Source of the DNA: DAOUKH01 sp965219875
GTDB lineage: Bacteria; Chloroflexota; Dehalococcoidia; SHYB01
DNA length: 64,000 nucleotides
Direction: 5' to 3'
NCBI GenBank assembly: GCA_965219875.1
Contig: CBDCOW010000005.1
Location: 62,001 to 126,000, forward strand
The notes beneath the pieces were generated by a model. It did not search any database. It saw only the letters and a program-made list of their open reading frames with translations, and was not told the DNA's origin. How positions within the stretch are numbered: the first letter of the stretch is position 1; every line of letters starts with the position of its first letter. Of this stretch, positions 1 to 8,766 are shown piece after piece. The position numbers and the translations under genes are program-made.

Positions 1-210
1 ACGGAGTTCGACGTCACTCTGAAGGAGATCGGCCCTAACAAGATCAACGTGATCAAGGCGGTCCGCGAGGTCACCAGCCTCGGTCTCAAGGAGGCGAAGG
101 ATCTCGTCGAGGCGGCGCCCAAGGCGGTGCAAGAGGCCGTGCCGAAGGAGACCGCCGACGAGACGAAGAAAAAGCTCGAAGCCGCGGGCGCGGTCGTCGA
201 AGTCGCCTAG
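1..210 (+). CDS. rplL: 50S ribosomal protein L7/L12, C-terminal part (5' truncated by window edge)
   Basis: The first 69 codons are open and end at TAG 208-210. They encode the C-terminal domain of L7/L12, the acidic stalk protein that recruits translational GTPases to the ribosome. The domain is recognisable from EFDVTL, INVIKAVRE and the GLKEAKDLVE helix, followed by the typical Lys/Glu-rich end (TADETKKKLEAAGAVVEV). L7/L12 is about 120-130 residues in most bacteria, so the N-terminal dimerisation domain and hinge lie before the window. It probably belongs to the rplJL-rpoBC region, but no rpoB follows here, so the usual gene order is broken just downstream. Confidence 0.93.
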   Translation, partial: TEFDVTLKEIGPNKINVIKAVREVTSLGLKEAKDLVEAAPKAVQEAVPKETADETKKKLEAAGAVVEVA

Positions 211-259
211 CGGCGGGCTTCCATGGCCCCCGGCCGGGCCGGGGGCGTGAGGTAGCGGT

Positions 260-868
260 ATGACTACCGGACGTCGGACCGTCGCTTTCACGCGCATGGA
301 CCAAGGCACGGCTGAGGACTATGCGCTGCTTCAGCGCGCCGCCGCCGAGGCCAACGAAGACCTCGTCGAAAAAGTCCTCTCCATGCTCGACCAACTGAAG
401 AGCGTGCAGCGCGGCTACCGGGTGAACCGGTACGTCCACTCCCTCCAGTCGGCGACGCTGGCCTACGACGACGGCGCGGACGAGGAAACCATCGTCGCCG
501 CGCTCCTCCACGACATCGGCGACAGCGTCGCCCCCGACAATCATTCGGCGCTGGCGGCCTCCGTGCTCCAGCCCTACGTGACGGAGAAGACGTGGTGGAT
601 CGTGCATCATCACGGCCTCTTCCAGGGCTATTACTTCTGGCATCACTATGGGATGGACCGCAACGCCCGCGAGGCCTACCGCGACCATCCGCACTATCAG
701 GACTGCGTCGACTGGTGCGACAAGTACGACCAGCGCGCCTTCGACCCGGCGTTCCCGCCAAGGCCGCTGAGCTTCTTCGAACCGATGGTGCGGCGTATCT
801 TCAGCCGTAAGCCGTGGGAGGTGTCGGGCCTCGAACTGAGCGGCCCGGGCGTCGTCCCAGCCGACTAA
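260..868 (+). CDS. HD-domain protein, PhnZ/myo-inositol-oxygenase-like
   Basis: This is a 202-residue HD-superfamily protein. The metal ligands are visible: H60 in YVHSLQSA, H84-D85 in ALLHDIGD, histidines around 116-118 (IVHHHG) and D154 in WCDKYD. The HSLQSA...AALLHDIGD...APDNH spacing resembles the small HD proteins related to PhnZ, mixed-valent di-iron oxygenases that cleave phosphonates, rather than nucleotide phosphohydrolases. No phosphonate genes are adjacent, so the substrate is unknown. ATG 260 is preceded by GAGG at 249-252 with good spacing. An in-frame ATG at 296 is a less likely alternative. Confidence 0.8.
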   Translation: MTTGRRTVAFTRMDQGTAEDYALLQRAAAEANEDLVEKVLSMLDQLKSVQRGYRVNRYVHSLQSATLAYDDGADEETIVAALLHDIGDSVAPDNHSALAASVLQPYVTEKTWWIVHHHGLFQGYYFWHHYGMDRNAREAYRDHPHYQDCVDWCDKYDQRAFDPAFPPRPLSFFEPMVRRIFSRKPWEVSGLELSGPGVVPAD

Positions 869-883
869 GGCCACCCCCCCACT

Positions 884-1654
884 TCACGTCGAAGAGTCCC
901 GGGCGCGCGTTGGGGACAAGGCGTCGAGGCCGAAGGACAGCCCCTGGTCCTTTAGGCTCACGTGGGCATGGCCACCGATGATGACGTGGTCCAGAAGCTC
1001 GACGTTGAGTATTCCGCCGGCCTCGATGAGCTGCGCGGTCAGCTCCATGTCGGAGCGGCTGGGCGTGGGGTCGCCCGAGGGGTGATTATGGACGACGACC
1101 ATCGCGGTCGCATTCTCCCGCACCGCGGGGCGGAACACCTCGCAGGCGCGCACCTTGGCGGTGTTGACCGTCCCCACGTAAACCTGGCGCACGGCGAGGA
1201 CCTGGTTCTTCACGTCGAGCAGGACGGCGTAGAGGTGCTCCTGCCGCAGGTGGGCCACCTCGCTTGAAAGCAGATCGGCGATCGCCTGCGGCGTGTCGGC
1301 GATGACCCGGTCGGCGGCCCCAAGCGCCGCGAGGCGCCGGCCCAGCTCGAGTCCGGCGGCGACTTGGCAGTACTTGGCCCGGCTGAGCCCCTTCACCTCG
1401 GACACCTCGGCCAGAGTGGCGTCGGCCATGCCCCGCAGTCCTTCGAACTTGGCGAGCATGTGCTGCGCGATGCTCAACGCGCTCGCGCCCTCGACGCCGG
1501 TGCGCAACAGGATCGCGATCAACTCAGCGTTGTTCAACACCTTCGGCCCGTAGTGGAGCAACCGCTCCCTCGGGCGCTCGCCGCTGGGCAGGTCGTGGAT
1601 TCGAGGGCCTTGCGCTTCGCTGCCGGTGGACGGTGGGAGCGTGGCTGTCGTCAT
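884..1654 (-). CDS. radC: RadC family JAB/MPN-domain protein
   Basis: This 256-residue RadC homologue has an N-terminal helix-hairpin-helix-like region (residues 20-110, ERPRERLLHYGPKVLNNAELIAILLRTG) and a C-terminal JAB/MPN metalloprotease-like domain. The zinc signature is VHNHPSGDPTPSRSD near residue 190. RadC proteins are annotated as DNA-repair factors, but the biochemical role is unproven. GGAGG lies 5 nt before ATG 1654. The gene is divergent from the MEMO-family gene that starts about 100 nt away. Confidence 0.92.
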   Translation of the reverse strand: MTTATLPPSTGSEAQGPRIHDLPSGERPRERLLHYGPKVLNNAELIAILLRTGVEGASALSIAQHMLAKFEGLRGMADATLAEVSEVKGLSRAKYCQVAAGLELGRRLAALGAADRVIADTPQAIADLLSSEVAHLRQEHLYAVLLDVKNQVLAVRQVYVGTVNTAKVRACEVFRPAVRENATAMVVVHNHPSGDPTPSRSDMELTAQLIEAGGILNVELLDHVIIGGHAHVSLKDQGLSFGLDALSPTRARDSST

Positions 1655-1767
1655 AACGCCTCCATACGCCGCACGACCTTAGCGACCCGGCGCCGCATGC
1701 GAAAGCCCCAGATGGCGCGCTGCATCTCCCCGTTGCGCCTATAATGTCCAGGCCGCGCCCTGACCTT

Positions 1768-3021
1768 ATGGACCACGACCCAGCCCCTATCCGCCCCAAG
1801 CTGCGCCCGCTCGAAGTACACCGCGTCGAGCAGGACGGCCAGCGCTACTACCTGCTGCGCGACGCGCTGGGGCTCGGCGACGGCCCAGCCCTCATACCGG
1901 TAGCCCTGGGGCCGCTCCTTGCCCTCTGCGATGGCGTGCGCGACGTGGACGAGCTAGCGGCGGCCTTTCAACTCCGCACCGGCGTCGAGTTGGGCCGCGA
2001 TCGCGTGGCGCACATCATCGACTCGCTCAGCCAGGGCCTACTGCTCGACGACGAACGCTTCGGCGCCGCCTACGGGCAGGCCGTGGACCACTTCCGCGAG
2101 CTTCCCTACCGTCCGCTGAGCCACGCCGGCGCCGTCTACCCCGCCGATCCCGCCGAACTGGAGAAGACCTTCACCAAGTATCTCGACGACGCTGGAGCGC
2201 GGCCCGGCGGCACGGGATTCCAGGATAGGCGCGGCTTCGGCGTGGTCTCGCCCCACATCGACTACCACCGAGGGTGGCGGACCTACGCGGAGGTCTGGTC
2301 CGAGGCCGCCGCCGCTGTCGCCGAGGCCGAGGTCGCCGTGATCTTCGGCACCGACCACGCGGGCGGCCCCGGCAGGCTCACGCTGACCCGCCAGAGCTAC
2401 GCCACGCCCTTCGGGCCGCTGCCCACGGCGGTGGACGTCGTCGACGCCCTCGCTGCCGAAATCGGTGAGGAGGAAGCCTTCGCCGAGGAGTATCACCACC
2501 GCCGCGAGCACTCCATCGAGCTTGCGCTGGTGTGGCTCCACTATTTCCTCCGGCCACGCGAGATTCCCGTTGTCCCCATCCTGTGTGGCTCCTTCTATCC
2601 GTTCGTGCTCGGCGAGGCGTCGCTGGAGGGCCACGACGTCTTCCAGCGGGCGCTGGACGCGCTCCGGCGGGCATGCGAGGGGCGCAAGACGCTCTACGTG
2701 GCCGCGGGCGACCTCGCGCACGTCGGGCCCGCCTTCGGCGACTCCTTGCCCTGGTCGCCGCTGGAACGCACCACCCTCCGCCAGGCCGACGAGGCACTGA
2801 TTGGCGCCATGACGTCTGGCGACAGCGCGGGCTTCTTCGACCGGATACGCTCCGTGGGCGACCGCAACCGCATCTGCGGAGGGCCGCCGATCTACCTGAC
2901 GCTGCGCATGCTCGAGGGCGCGGCGGGCGCCCCCGCCGGCTACGATCAATGCTCCGCGGACCCCCAGGACGCCAGCTTCGTCTCGATCGCCGGCGCCGTC
3001 CTTGGCGTCGGACAGTCTTGA
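1768..3021 (+). CDS. MEMO1-family protein (AmmeMemoRadiSam system protein B type) with N-terminal PqqD-like domain
   Basis: The C-terminal ~290 residues are a MEMO domain, related to class III extradiol dioxygenases: SHAGAVYPADPAELE, VSPHIDYHRG, IFGTDHAGG, HSIELALVWLHY, YVAAGDLAHVGPAFGD. The His residues of SPHIDY, HRREHS and GDLAHVG match the metal-site region of the family. The first ~110 residues (DGVRDVDELAAAF...IIDSLSQGLLLDDERF) look like a PqqD/winged-helix domain. An in-frame ATG at 1744 exists, but it overlaps a TATAAT box at 1740-1745, so I prefer ATG 1768. The usual AMMECR1 and radical-SAM partners are not nearby. Confidence 0.85.
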   Translation: MDHDPAPIRPKLRPLEVHRVEQDGQRYYLLRDALGLGDGPALIPVALGPLLALCDGVRDVDELAAAFQLRTGVELGRDRVAHIIDSLSQGLLLDDERFGAAYGQAVDHFRELPYRPLSHAGAVYPADPAELEKTFTKYLDDAGARPGGTGFQDRRGFGVVSPHIDYHRGWRTYAEVWSEAAAAVAEAEVAVIFGTDHAGGPGRLTLTRQSYATPFGPLPTAVDVVDALAAEIGEEEAFAEEYHHRREHSIELALVWLHYFLRPREIPVVPILCGSFYPFVLGEASLEGHDVFQRALDALRRACEGRKTLYVAAGDLAHVGPAFGDSLPWSPLERTTLRQADEALIGAMTSGDSAGFFDRIRSVGDRNRICGGPPIYLTLRMLEGAAGAPAGYDQCSADPQDASFVSIAGAVLGVGQS

Positions 3022-3047
3022 CGCCGCCGAAGGCACTCCCCTCCACC

Positions 3048-3797
3048 ATGTCTTTCATCAACAGAGTCGCCATTGTCACGGGGGCCGGCCAAGGCATGGG
3101 CCAGGCCATAGCCGAAGCCCTCGCCGGTCGAGGCGCAACGGTCGCGGCGCTGGACATCGACGCGGCAAAGGCTGAGGAGACGGCGGCCGCGCTCTCGGAC
3201 TCCGGCGCCTTTGCTCTGGGCTGCGATATCGCTGACCGCTCCGCGGTACAGGGCGTGATCGAAGCCGTGGCGGAGCGCGCGGGGCGCGTCGACATCCTGG
3301 TCAACGCGGCGGGCATCGGCGGCGCAGGCCCGCTGAGTGGTCTGACCGAGAAGCGGGTCGCCCGTCACCTCGGCGTTAACCTCACGGGCCAACTTTGGAT
3401 GGCACAGGCCGCCGTGCCCCACATGGAACGCCAGGGCTGGGGGCGCATCGTCAACATCGCCTCGATTGCCGGCGTGATGGGCGGTCCCGACCGCACCCTC
3501 TACACCGCGTCGAAATCCGGGCTTGTTGGGCTAACGCGGGCGCTGGCCTGCGAGCTGGGGCCGCTGGGGATCACGGTGAACTGCGTCTGCCCCGGCCCGG
3601 CGGATACTCCCGCGTGGCAGACGTTCCGAGAACGTTTCCCAGACCGCGTCGATCAGATCGTGGCCCGCAACCCGATGCGCCGCCTGGGAACGGCGCAGGA
3701 CGTGGCCAACGCGGTGGCCTTCTTCGCCTCCGAAGGCGCCGCCTACGTCAACGGCGCGGTCCTCGCCGTCGACGGCGGCGCGTCCCGACTTCCTTAG
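3048..3797 (+). CDS. SDR family NAD(P)-dependent oxidoreductase
   Basis: This is a 249-residue classical short-chain dehydrogenase. It has the TGAGQGMG cofactor motif at residues ~11-18, NAAG near 86, catalytic Ser (NIASIAG), the YTASK active-site Tyr/Lys and a PGPADT segment after the sixth strand. The DIDAA acid at the end of strand 2 favours NAD(H). It starts 26 nt after the MEMO gene on the same strand and ends 1 nt before a convergent cupin gene. The substrate cannot be told from sequence. Confidence 0.9.
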   Translation: MSFINRVAIVTGAGQGMGQAIAEALAGRGATVAALDIDAAKAEETAAALSDSGAFALGCDIADRSAVQGVIEAVAERAGRVDILVNAAGIGGAGPLSGLTEKRVARHLGVNLTGQLWMAQAAVPHMERQGWGRIVNIASIAGVMGGPDRTLYTASKSGLVGLTRALACELGPLGITVNCVCPGPADTPAWQTFRERFPDRVDQIVARNPMRRLGTAQDVANAVAFFASEGAAYVNGAVLAVDGGASRLP

Positions 3798-3798
3798 C

Positions 3799-4104
3799 CT
3801 ACGACTTGATTTCTATGATGAGGTTGCGCCACCGCTTGTCGGGACTCAGGTTGGTGGCGGTGTGCTCCTCGCCGTTGCTCTTCACCCAGATGAGCTCTTG
3901 GGTGATGATTTCGAGGTCGCTCCTCGCCGGCCCGATCTCCTCCGCCGTGACCTCGGTGGGCTCCAGGGTGACGATGAAGTAGTCGTTGGCGTGGACGTGG
4001 GGCCCGACGGTCTCGCCGGGGGCGATGGTCTGGTCCCACACCCGAAAGCGCTCGTTCTCCCAGATTACGGCGTCGCCGACCTGGTCTCCTGTATTGCGAT
4101 TCAT
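3799..4104 (-). CDS. Small cupin-domain protein
   Basis: This 101-residue single-domain cupin has GPHVHANDYFIVTLE as motif 1, with HVH and Glu metal ligands, and a weaker second motif around GEEHTATNLS. Such proteins bind a metal or small ligand and may act as sensors or isomerases. AGGGAGG precedes ATG 4104. The 179 nt between it and the divergent 4284 operon probably holds both promoters. Function unknown. Confidence 0.8.
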   Translation of the reverse strand: MNRNTGDQVGDAVIWENERFRVWDQTIAPGETVGPHVHANDYFIVTLEPTEVTAEEIGPARSDLEIITQELIWVKSNGEEHTATNLSPDKRWRNLIIEIKS

Positions 4105-4218
4105 GAGCCGCCCTCCCTTCGTTTGGCCGGCGGTCTGCCCCGCCGGATCAAGGCGAGCGTAGCCCTCGCGGGGCGGCGCGTCAAAGGCCGTTCGGTAGCA
4201 CCTTCAGAAGGGCTTGTG

Positions 4219-4224
4219 TATACT
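4219..4224 (+). promoter_or_regulatory. Predicted -10 box (TATACT) of the 4284 operon
   Basis: TATACT sits 60 nt upstream of ATG 4284 in a GC-rich spacer. No good -35 is visible. The call rests on similar boxes upstream of several other genes in this window. Confidence 0.35.
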
Positions 4225-4283
4225 TAGCGCCGCGTTTCGAAGGCCCCGGCTCCCCCAAACGGCCCTGTTCTAGAGGAGACTTC

Positions 4284-5714
4284 ATGCCCGGTATCAGCGC
4301 TATCGGCGCCTACGTTCCCAAATACCGTTTAGCGCGGTCGCTGTTCGCTCAGGCATGGGGTTCGGGCGGCGGCCCCGGCGAGCGAGCCGTCGCCAGTTAC
4401 GACGAAGACACCCTCAGCCTAGCCGTCAACGCAGCCGTGGACGCCATCAACGCCCACGGGCGCGACGGTATCGACGCCGTCTACTTCGCCTCCACGACGG
4501 CGCCCTATCGAGAGAAGTCCTCCGCCGCGCTCGTGACCGCCGCCGCCGACCTCGGGACCAACGTCCGCACCGCGGACTTCGGCGGCTCGCTGCGGGCGGG
4601 AGCCATGGCCCTCCGCGCCGCCATCGACGCCGTCAACGGCGGGTCGGCGGGCTCCGTGCTCGTCGTCGCGTCCGACACGCGGCGGGGCTACCCCAAGTCG
4701 CCTTTCGAGTCCACGTTCGGGGACGCCGCCGCCGCCATTGTCGTGACGGGGACCGGCGCCGTGGAGATCGCCGACTCCCTCACCAGCACCTACGAGATGG
4801 CCGACGTGTGGCGGCGCGAATCCGACGACTTCGTGCGGTCCTGGGAAGACCGGTTCGTGATCACCCAGGGCTACGAGATGGTGACCAAGGCCGCGGTCAA
4901 CGATCTGCTCGCCAAGAACGGGCTCGCCATCGCCGACGTCTCCACCGCCGCAGTCTACGGCCCCGATATCCGCAACCACACCGCGCTGATGCGCCGCCTC
5001 GGCTTCGATCCCAAGACACAAGTGGCCGGCCACCTCATCGACGTCATCGGCAACGCCGGCGCGGCGCATACACTGCTCATGCTCGCCGCCGTCCTTGAAA
5101 AGGCCGAGGCCGGACAGAAGGTGCTCGCGGCGAGCTACGGCGACGGGGCCGACGCCTTCTTGCTCGACGTAAAGGAAAGGCCGAAGGTGAACAAAGGTGT
5201 CGCCGGCCACCTCGCCGACCGCCGCGATCTCACGTCCTACGACCGCTTCCTCGCCTACCGCGGCGCGCTGAAGACCGACCCCGAGCCCCCCACGCGTCCC
5301 GAGTCGATGGGCGCGGCGACCAAGTCGTGGCGTCTGGCGAGCGACCAGATCCGGCTCCACGCCAGCAAGTGCAACCAGTGCGGAATGGTGACGCATCCGA
5401 TCCAGCGTATCTGCTACGAATGCCGGTCGAAGGACGACTACGTCGAGGTGCGCCTCTACGACAAACCGGCGACGATCTTCGCCTTCACCAAAGACCACCT
5501 CGCCGGCGGCCCCGAGCCTCCGGTGCTCAACTGCATCGCCGAATCGTCCGAAGGGCAGGCGCGGGTCTTCAGCATCCTGACCGACGCCAGCCCGGACGAG
5601 GCGAAGATCGGCATGCCCATCGAGTTCACGTTCCGAAAGATGAACGAGGCGGCTAATTTCCATAACTACTACTGGAAAGTGAAGCCGGCCTCCAACGGCC
5701 AAGCGGGCGGATAA
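4284..5714 (+). CDS. HMG-CoA synthase/KAS III-like protein fused to DUF35 zinc-ribbon OB-fold domain
   Basis: This 476-residue fusion has residues ~1-320 with the ketoacyl-synthase-III/HMG-CoA-synthase fold (GISAIGAYVPKYRL, AVYFASTTAPY, GDGADAFLLDV). Residues ~345-470 are a DUF35 rubredoxin-like zinc ribbon (CNQCG...CYECRS) plus OB fold. DUF35 domains bind thiolase-fold enzymes and help present acyl-CoA substrates. Where archaeal-type HMG-CoA synthases carry the nucleophilic Cys (ACKAG) this protein reads SLRAG, so it may not form an acyl-enzyme. It is followed 33 nt later by a thiolase with an intact Cys, so the pair probably forms a complex. Confidence 0.85.
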   Translation: MPGISAIGAYVPKYRLARSLFAQAWGSGGGPGERAVASYDEDTLSLAVNAAVDAINAHGRDGIDAVYFASTTAPYREKSSAALVTAAADLGTNVRTADFGGSLRAGAMALRAAIDAVNGGSAGSVLVVASDTRRGYPKSPFESTFGDAAAAIVVTGTGAVEIADSLTSTYEMADVWRRESDDFVRSWEDRFVITQGYEMVTKAAVNDLLAKNGLAIADVSTAAVYGPDIRNHTALMRRLGFDPKTQVAGHLIDVIGNAGAAHTLLMLAAVLEKAEAGQKVLAASYGDGADAFLLDVKERPKVNKGVAGHLADRRDLTSYDRFLAYRGALKTDPEPPTRPESMGAATKSWRLASDQIRLHASKCNQCGMVTHPIQRICYECRSKDDYVEVRLYDKPATIFAFTKDHLAGGPEPPVLNCIAESSEGQARVFSILTDASPDEAKIGMPIEFTFRKMNEAANFHNYYWKVKPASNGQAGG

Positions 5715-5747
5715 GGCCAGGCCGCCAAGAAGAGAAAGGGGTTCCCA

Positions 5748-6938
5748 GTGGGCACGATCAAAGACAAGGTCGCCATCGTCGGGATGGGGTGCAGCAAGTT
5801 TGGCGAGCGCTGGGACGCGAGCCCCGAAGACCTGATCATCGAGGCCGTCTACGAGGCCTACGAGGACGCGGGTATCGACCCCAGCGACATCGAGGCGGCT
5901 TGGGTTGGCACGCTGTACTCGGGCGAGGCCGGCGGGATCATCGCCGACACCCTCAAGCTCAAGAACATTCCGGTGACGCGCGTCGAGAACTGGTGCTCCA
6001 CGGGCCACGAGTCGCTGCGCAACGCCGCCTTCGGCGTGGCCTCGGGGATGTATGACATCGCGATCGCGGTGGGCTTCGAGAAGCTCAAGGACACCGGCTT
6101 CGGCGGGCTCGGCGTGGGCCGCGGCACCAACGCCGTCTCCCAGTCCCGTGCCACCGCGCCCTCCTACTTCTCGTTCATCGCCAACCGCTATTTCCACCAC
6201 TACGGCATCCCCGACGACGAGGGCAAGGAGCTCCTCGCCAGGATATCGGTGAAGAACCATCACAACGGCTCGATGTCGCCGAAGGCGCACTTCCAGAAGC
6301 AGATCACCGTCGACCAGGTGCTCAAAGCGCCGATCATCGCGTGGCCGCTGGGGCTGTTTGATTGCTGCCCCACCACCGACGGCGCCGCCGCCGCGATCAT
6401 CTGCCGCGCCGACCTAGCCCGGAAGTTCCGCCAAGACCCGGTCTACATCAAGGGCATCGGCTTCTCGGTGGACTCGATGCTCCCCATGACCCGCCCCGGC
6501 TTCGACTACCTCGGCTTCGAGGCGAATCGCTCCGCAGCCCGCCAGGCCTACGAGCAGGCCGGCATCCGCGACCCCCGCAAGGAGCTCGACCTCGCCGTCG
6601 TCCACGACTGCTTCACCATCACCGAAATGGTCATCTACGAAGACCTCGGCTTCACCACGCCCGGCATGGCCCCCGAGGAAGTCCGCAACGGCACCTTCAC
6701 CCTCGAGGGCGAGTTGCCGGTCAACACCGACGGCGGCCTGAAGTCCTTCGGCCATCCCGTGGGCGCCAGCGGCCTCCGCACCGCCTACGAGATATACCAC
6801 CAGCTTCAGGGCAAGGCGGGGCCGCGCCAGGTCAAGGACGCCGAGCTCGGCCTCTGCCACACCCTCGGCGGGCCGCCGCAAGTGTCGTGTGTCACCGTGC
6901 TCGGCAACAGCGCCCCCGCGGGCGTCGGCAGGGCCTAG
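5748..6938 (+). CDS. SCP-x-type thiolase / acetyl-CoA acetyltransferase family
   Basis: This is a 396-residue thiolase-superfamily enzyme. The nucleophilic Cys is in VENWCSTGHESLRN (about residue 84). The active-site His regions are VHDCFTITEM and FGHPVGASGLRT, and the C-terminal LCHTLGGPP carries the second Cys. It would cleave or form 3-ketoacyl-CoA, or act as a degradative lipid-transfer thiolase. GTG 5748 is preceded by the purine-rich AGAGAAAGG. It is flanked by the HMGS-DUF35 fusion and a VOC protein on the same strand, presumably one acyl-CoA operon. Confidence 0.9.
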   Translation: MGTIKDKVAIVGMGCSKFGERWDASPEDLIIEAVYEAYEDAGIDPSDIEAAWVGTLYSGEAGGIIADTLKLKNIPVTRVENWCSTGHESLRNAAFGVASGMYDIAIAVGFEKLKDTGFGGLGVGRGTNAVSQSRATAPSYFSFIANRYFHHYGIPDDEGKELLARISVKNHHNGSMSPKAHFQKQITVDQVLKAPIIAWPLGLFDCCPTTDGAAAAIICRADLARKFRQDPVYIKGIGFSVDSMLPMTRPGFDYLGFEANRSAARQAYEQAGIRDPRKELDLAVVHDCFTITEMVIYEDLGFTTPGMAPEEVRNGTFTLEGELPVNTDGGLKSFGHPVGASGLRTAYEIYHQLQGKAGPRQVKDAELGLCHTLGGPPQVSCVTVLGNSAPAGVGRA

Positions 6939-6946
6939 CCGCCGCC

Positions 6947-7321
6947 ATGTTCAAGCGCATCGACCACCTCGTCGTCGCCGTCGAGGACGTGGAGGAAGCG
7001 GCCGCGCTCTACACCGACGTGTACGGACTCGAAGCGTCGGAGTTGCACGACCTGTCGCACCTGGGCCTCAAGGCGATCAACATCGAGTTGGGGAACGCCT
7101 ACATCGAGCTCGCCCAGCCCACGAGTCCTGACGGCCCCGTCGGGAAGTTCCTCGTCGAGAAGGGCGAGGGGCTCTACCTCATCGCGGTCCAGGTGGACGA
7201 CCTCCCGGGCACGATCGAGAAGCTGAAGGCCCAGGGCGCCCGCATCCTCGGCGGACCGCCGGGTCAGACGTTCATCCACCCCAAGAGCACCCACGGCGCG
7301 CTGATCATGCTCATCGAGTAA
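6947..7321 (+). CDS. VOC family protein, methylmalonyl-CoA epimerase-like
   Basis: This 124-residue glyoxalase/VOC protein has two βαβββ modules: KRIDHLVVAVEDVEEAAALY...YIELAQP and LYLIAVQVDDLPGTIEKL...FIHPKSTHGALIMLIE. His6, Glu near 45, His (STHG) and the terminal Glu match the usual metal-ligand layout, and HPKSTHG resembles methylmalonyl-CoA epimerases. It lies 8 nt after the thiolase and is followed by a strong terminator, so it closes the 4284-7321 operon. Confidence 0.85.
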   Translation: MFKRIDHLVVAVEDVEEAAALYTDVYGLEASELHDLSHLGLKAINIELGNAYIELAQPTSPDGPVGKFLVEKGEGLYLIAVQVDDLPGTIEKLKAQGARILGGPPGQTFIHPKSTHGALIMLIE

Positions 7322-7347
7322 GCGCGGAGTCAATTCGCGAAACAGAG

Positions 7348-7383
7348 AAGAGGGGCGCCCTTGCGGGCGCCCCTCTTGTTTTT
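7348..7383 (+). terminator. Intrinsic terminator of the acyl-CoA operon
   Basis: There is a perfect 13-bp inverted repeat, 7348-7360 (AAGAGGGGCGCCC) with 7365-7377, with a TTGC loop followed by GTTTTT. It lies 26 nt after the VOC stop codon. The stem resembles the dispersed GGGGCGCCC-TTGTGGGCGCCC repeats elsewhere in the window. Confidence 0.85.
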
Positions 7384-7400
7384 CATGCCTGCGGGCGGCG

Positions 7401-7826
<426 letters not shown>

Positions 7827-7939
7827 GTCGACCCTCCTCCTGCGATGTGTACGCGTATTGTACCCGACGCGGCCCTCGCCGTGGCGGGCAGAAGTGCGCA
7901 AAGCGGCGAATCGCGCAGATTTGAGCGGTTTCGCTTAGC

Positions 7940-8404
7940 CTAGTATGAGCGTCCATCGAGCCATATCAAGACGCTTCCCTCGGCATCGATTCGCCAACGT
8001 GCGCCACCGTCGAGAGCGCGCTCGTCGGCGTGCCGCGGTCTTTCCCTGAGATAGTCGGGGACGAACCGTACGGCCACGCCGCCGCGGAGAGCGACAGCGT
8101 CGAAGTCAAGGTCCGCCGCGGCCGGGACCGCGCCCGGGTTGGGAAGCTCGCCCGCGACCCACGGATCGGACAAGGTCTGGCCGGGACGCGCCGCGGCGGC
8201 GAAGCTGGGATAGGCGCCGGTCTCGGCGCGGTACCGTCGGACCGCCTCCTGTACGGCCGCGAGATCGCGCACCTGGTCGGTATTCTCGCTCTCGTCGAAG
8301 ACCACGGGCAGCACCACGACGACGAGCAGAATGACGAGGCCGATGACGACCGCGCCCTCGACGAGAGTGAATCGGCGCCGGTTGGGGAAGTGCTCCTGGT
8401 TCAT
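7940..8404 (-). CDS. Type IV pilin-like / pseudopilin protein
   Basis: This 154-residue protein has a prepilin-like N terminus: a short basic leader (MNQEHFPNRRR), then FTLVEGAVVIGLVILLVVVVLPVV. The hydrophobic helix has Glu at position 5 after the presumed cleavage site. The rest (DQVRDLAAVQEAVRRYRAETGAYPSFAAA) is the αβ pilin-head pattern of type II pseudopilins. Unusually, the residue before FTLVE is Arg, not the near-invariant Gly. No other pilus or secretion gene is in the window. ATG 8404 is chosen because it gives a standard short leader; an upstream start at 8464 would lengthen it by 20 residues. Confidence 0.7.
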   Translation of the reverse strand: MNQEHFPNRRRFTLVEGAVVIGLVILLVVVVLPVVFDESENTDQVRDLAAVQEAVRRYRAETGAYPSFAAAARPGQTLSDPWVAGELPNPGAVPAAADLDFDAVALRGGVAVRFVPDYLRERPRHADERALDGGARWRIDAEGSVLIWLDGRSY

Positions 8405-8499
8405 CTTGGTTTCAGACCTGTTGGAGGATAAGAAAGGGGATGCATTAAAGCGAAAGGCCCGCACGCGGCGGGCCTTCTGAAGCGGATGCGCTCTGAGAG

Positions 8500-8727
8500 C
8501 TAGCGCTTCATCTGCTGCACCTGAAGCTCTTCGCCCGGAGCGAGGGCCACGCGGCGCACATTTATACCAAACTTCAGGAGCCAGTACCAGAGCGTACCCT
8601 TGCTGATCCCAAGTTCGGCGGCCATCGCCGGCAGGCCCTTCTCGTTGTACATCGCCGGCAGGAGCTTCTCGAGGGGCTTGTTATACTGTTCCTCAACCCT
8701 ACGCATCAATTTCGTGCGCCTAACCAT
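8500..8727 (-). CDS. Small helix-turn-helix DNA-binding protein
   Basis: This 75-residue protein has a central HTH (LPAMAAELGISKGTLWYWLLKFGI, residues ~32-55) resembling a Mor/transposase-type or resolvase-type HTH. The basic N terminus is MVRRTKLMRR. AGGAGGT lies 8 nt before ATG 8727. The upstream ~180 bp are AT-rich and contain an inverted repeat overlapping a TTGACG -35-like element, so autoregulation is plausible. Its targets are unknown. Confidence 0.75.
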   Translation of the reverse strand: MVRRTKLMRRVEEQYNKPLEKLLPAMYNEKGLPAMAAELGISKGTLWYWLLKFGINVRRVALAPGEELQVQQMKR

Positions 8728-8766
8728 GTGTTACCTCCTGACTGAAACATTAACAAGGTAGCACGT

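Noticed and set aside
86..874. Long minus-strand frame opposite the HD-domain gene, and similar long antisense frames elsewhere
   Set aside because: High GC leaves long antisense frames open. The plus-strand protein has clear motifs and a ribosome binding site, while the antisense products do not.
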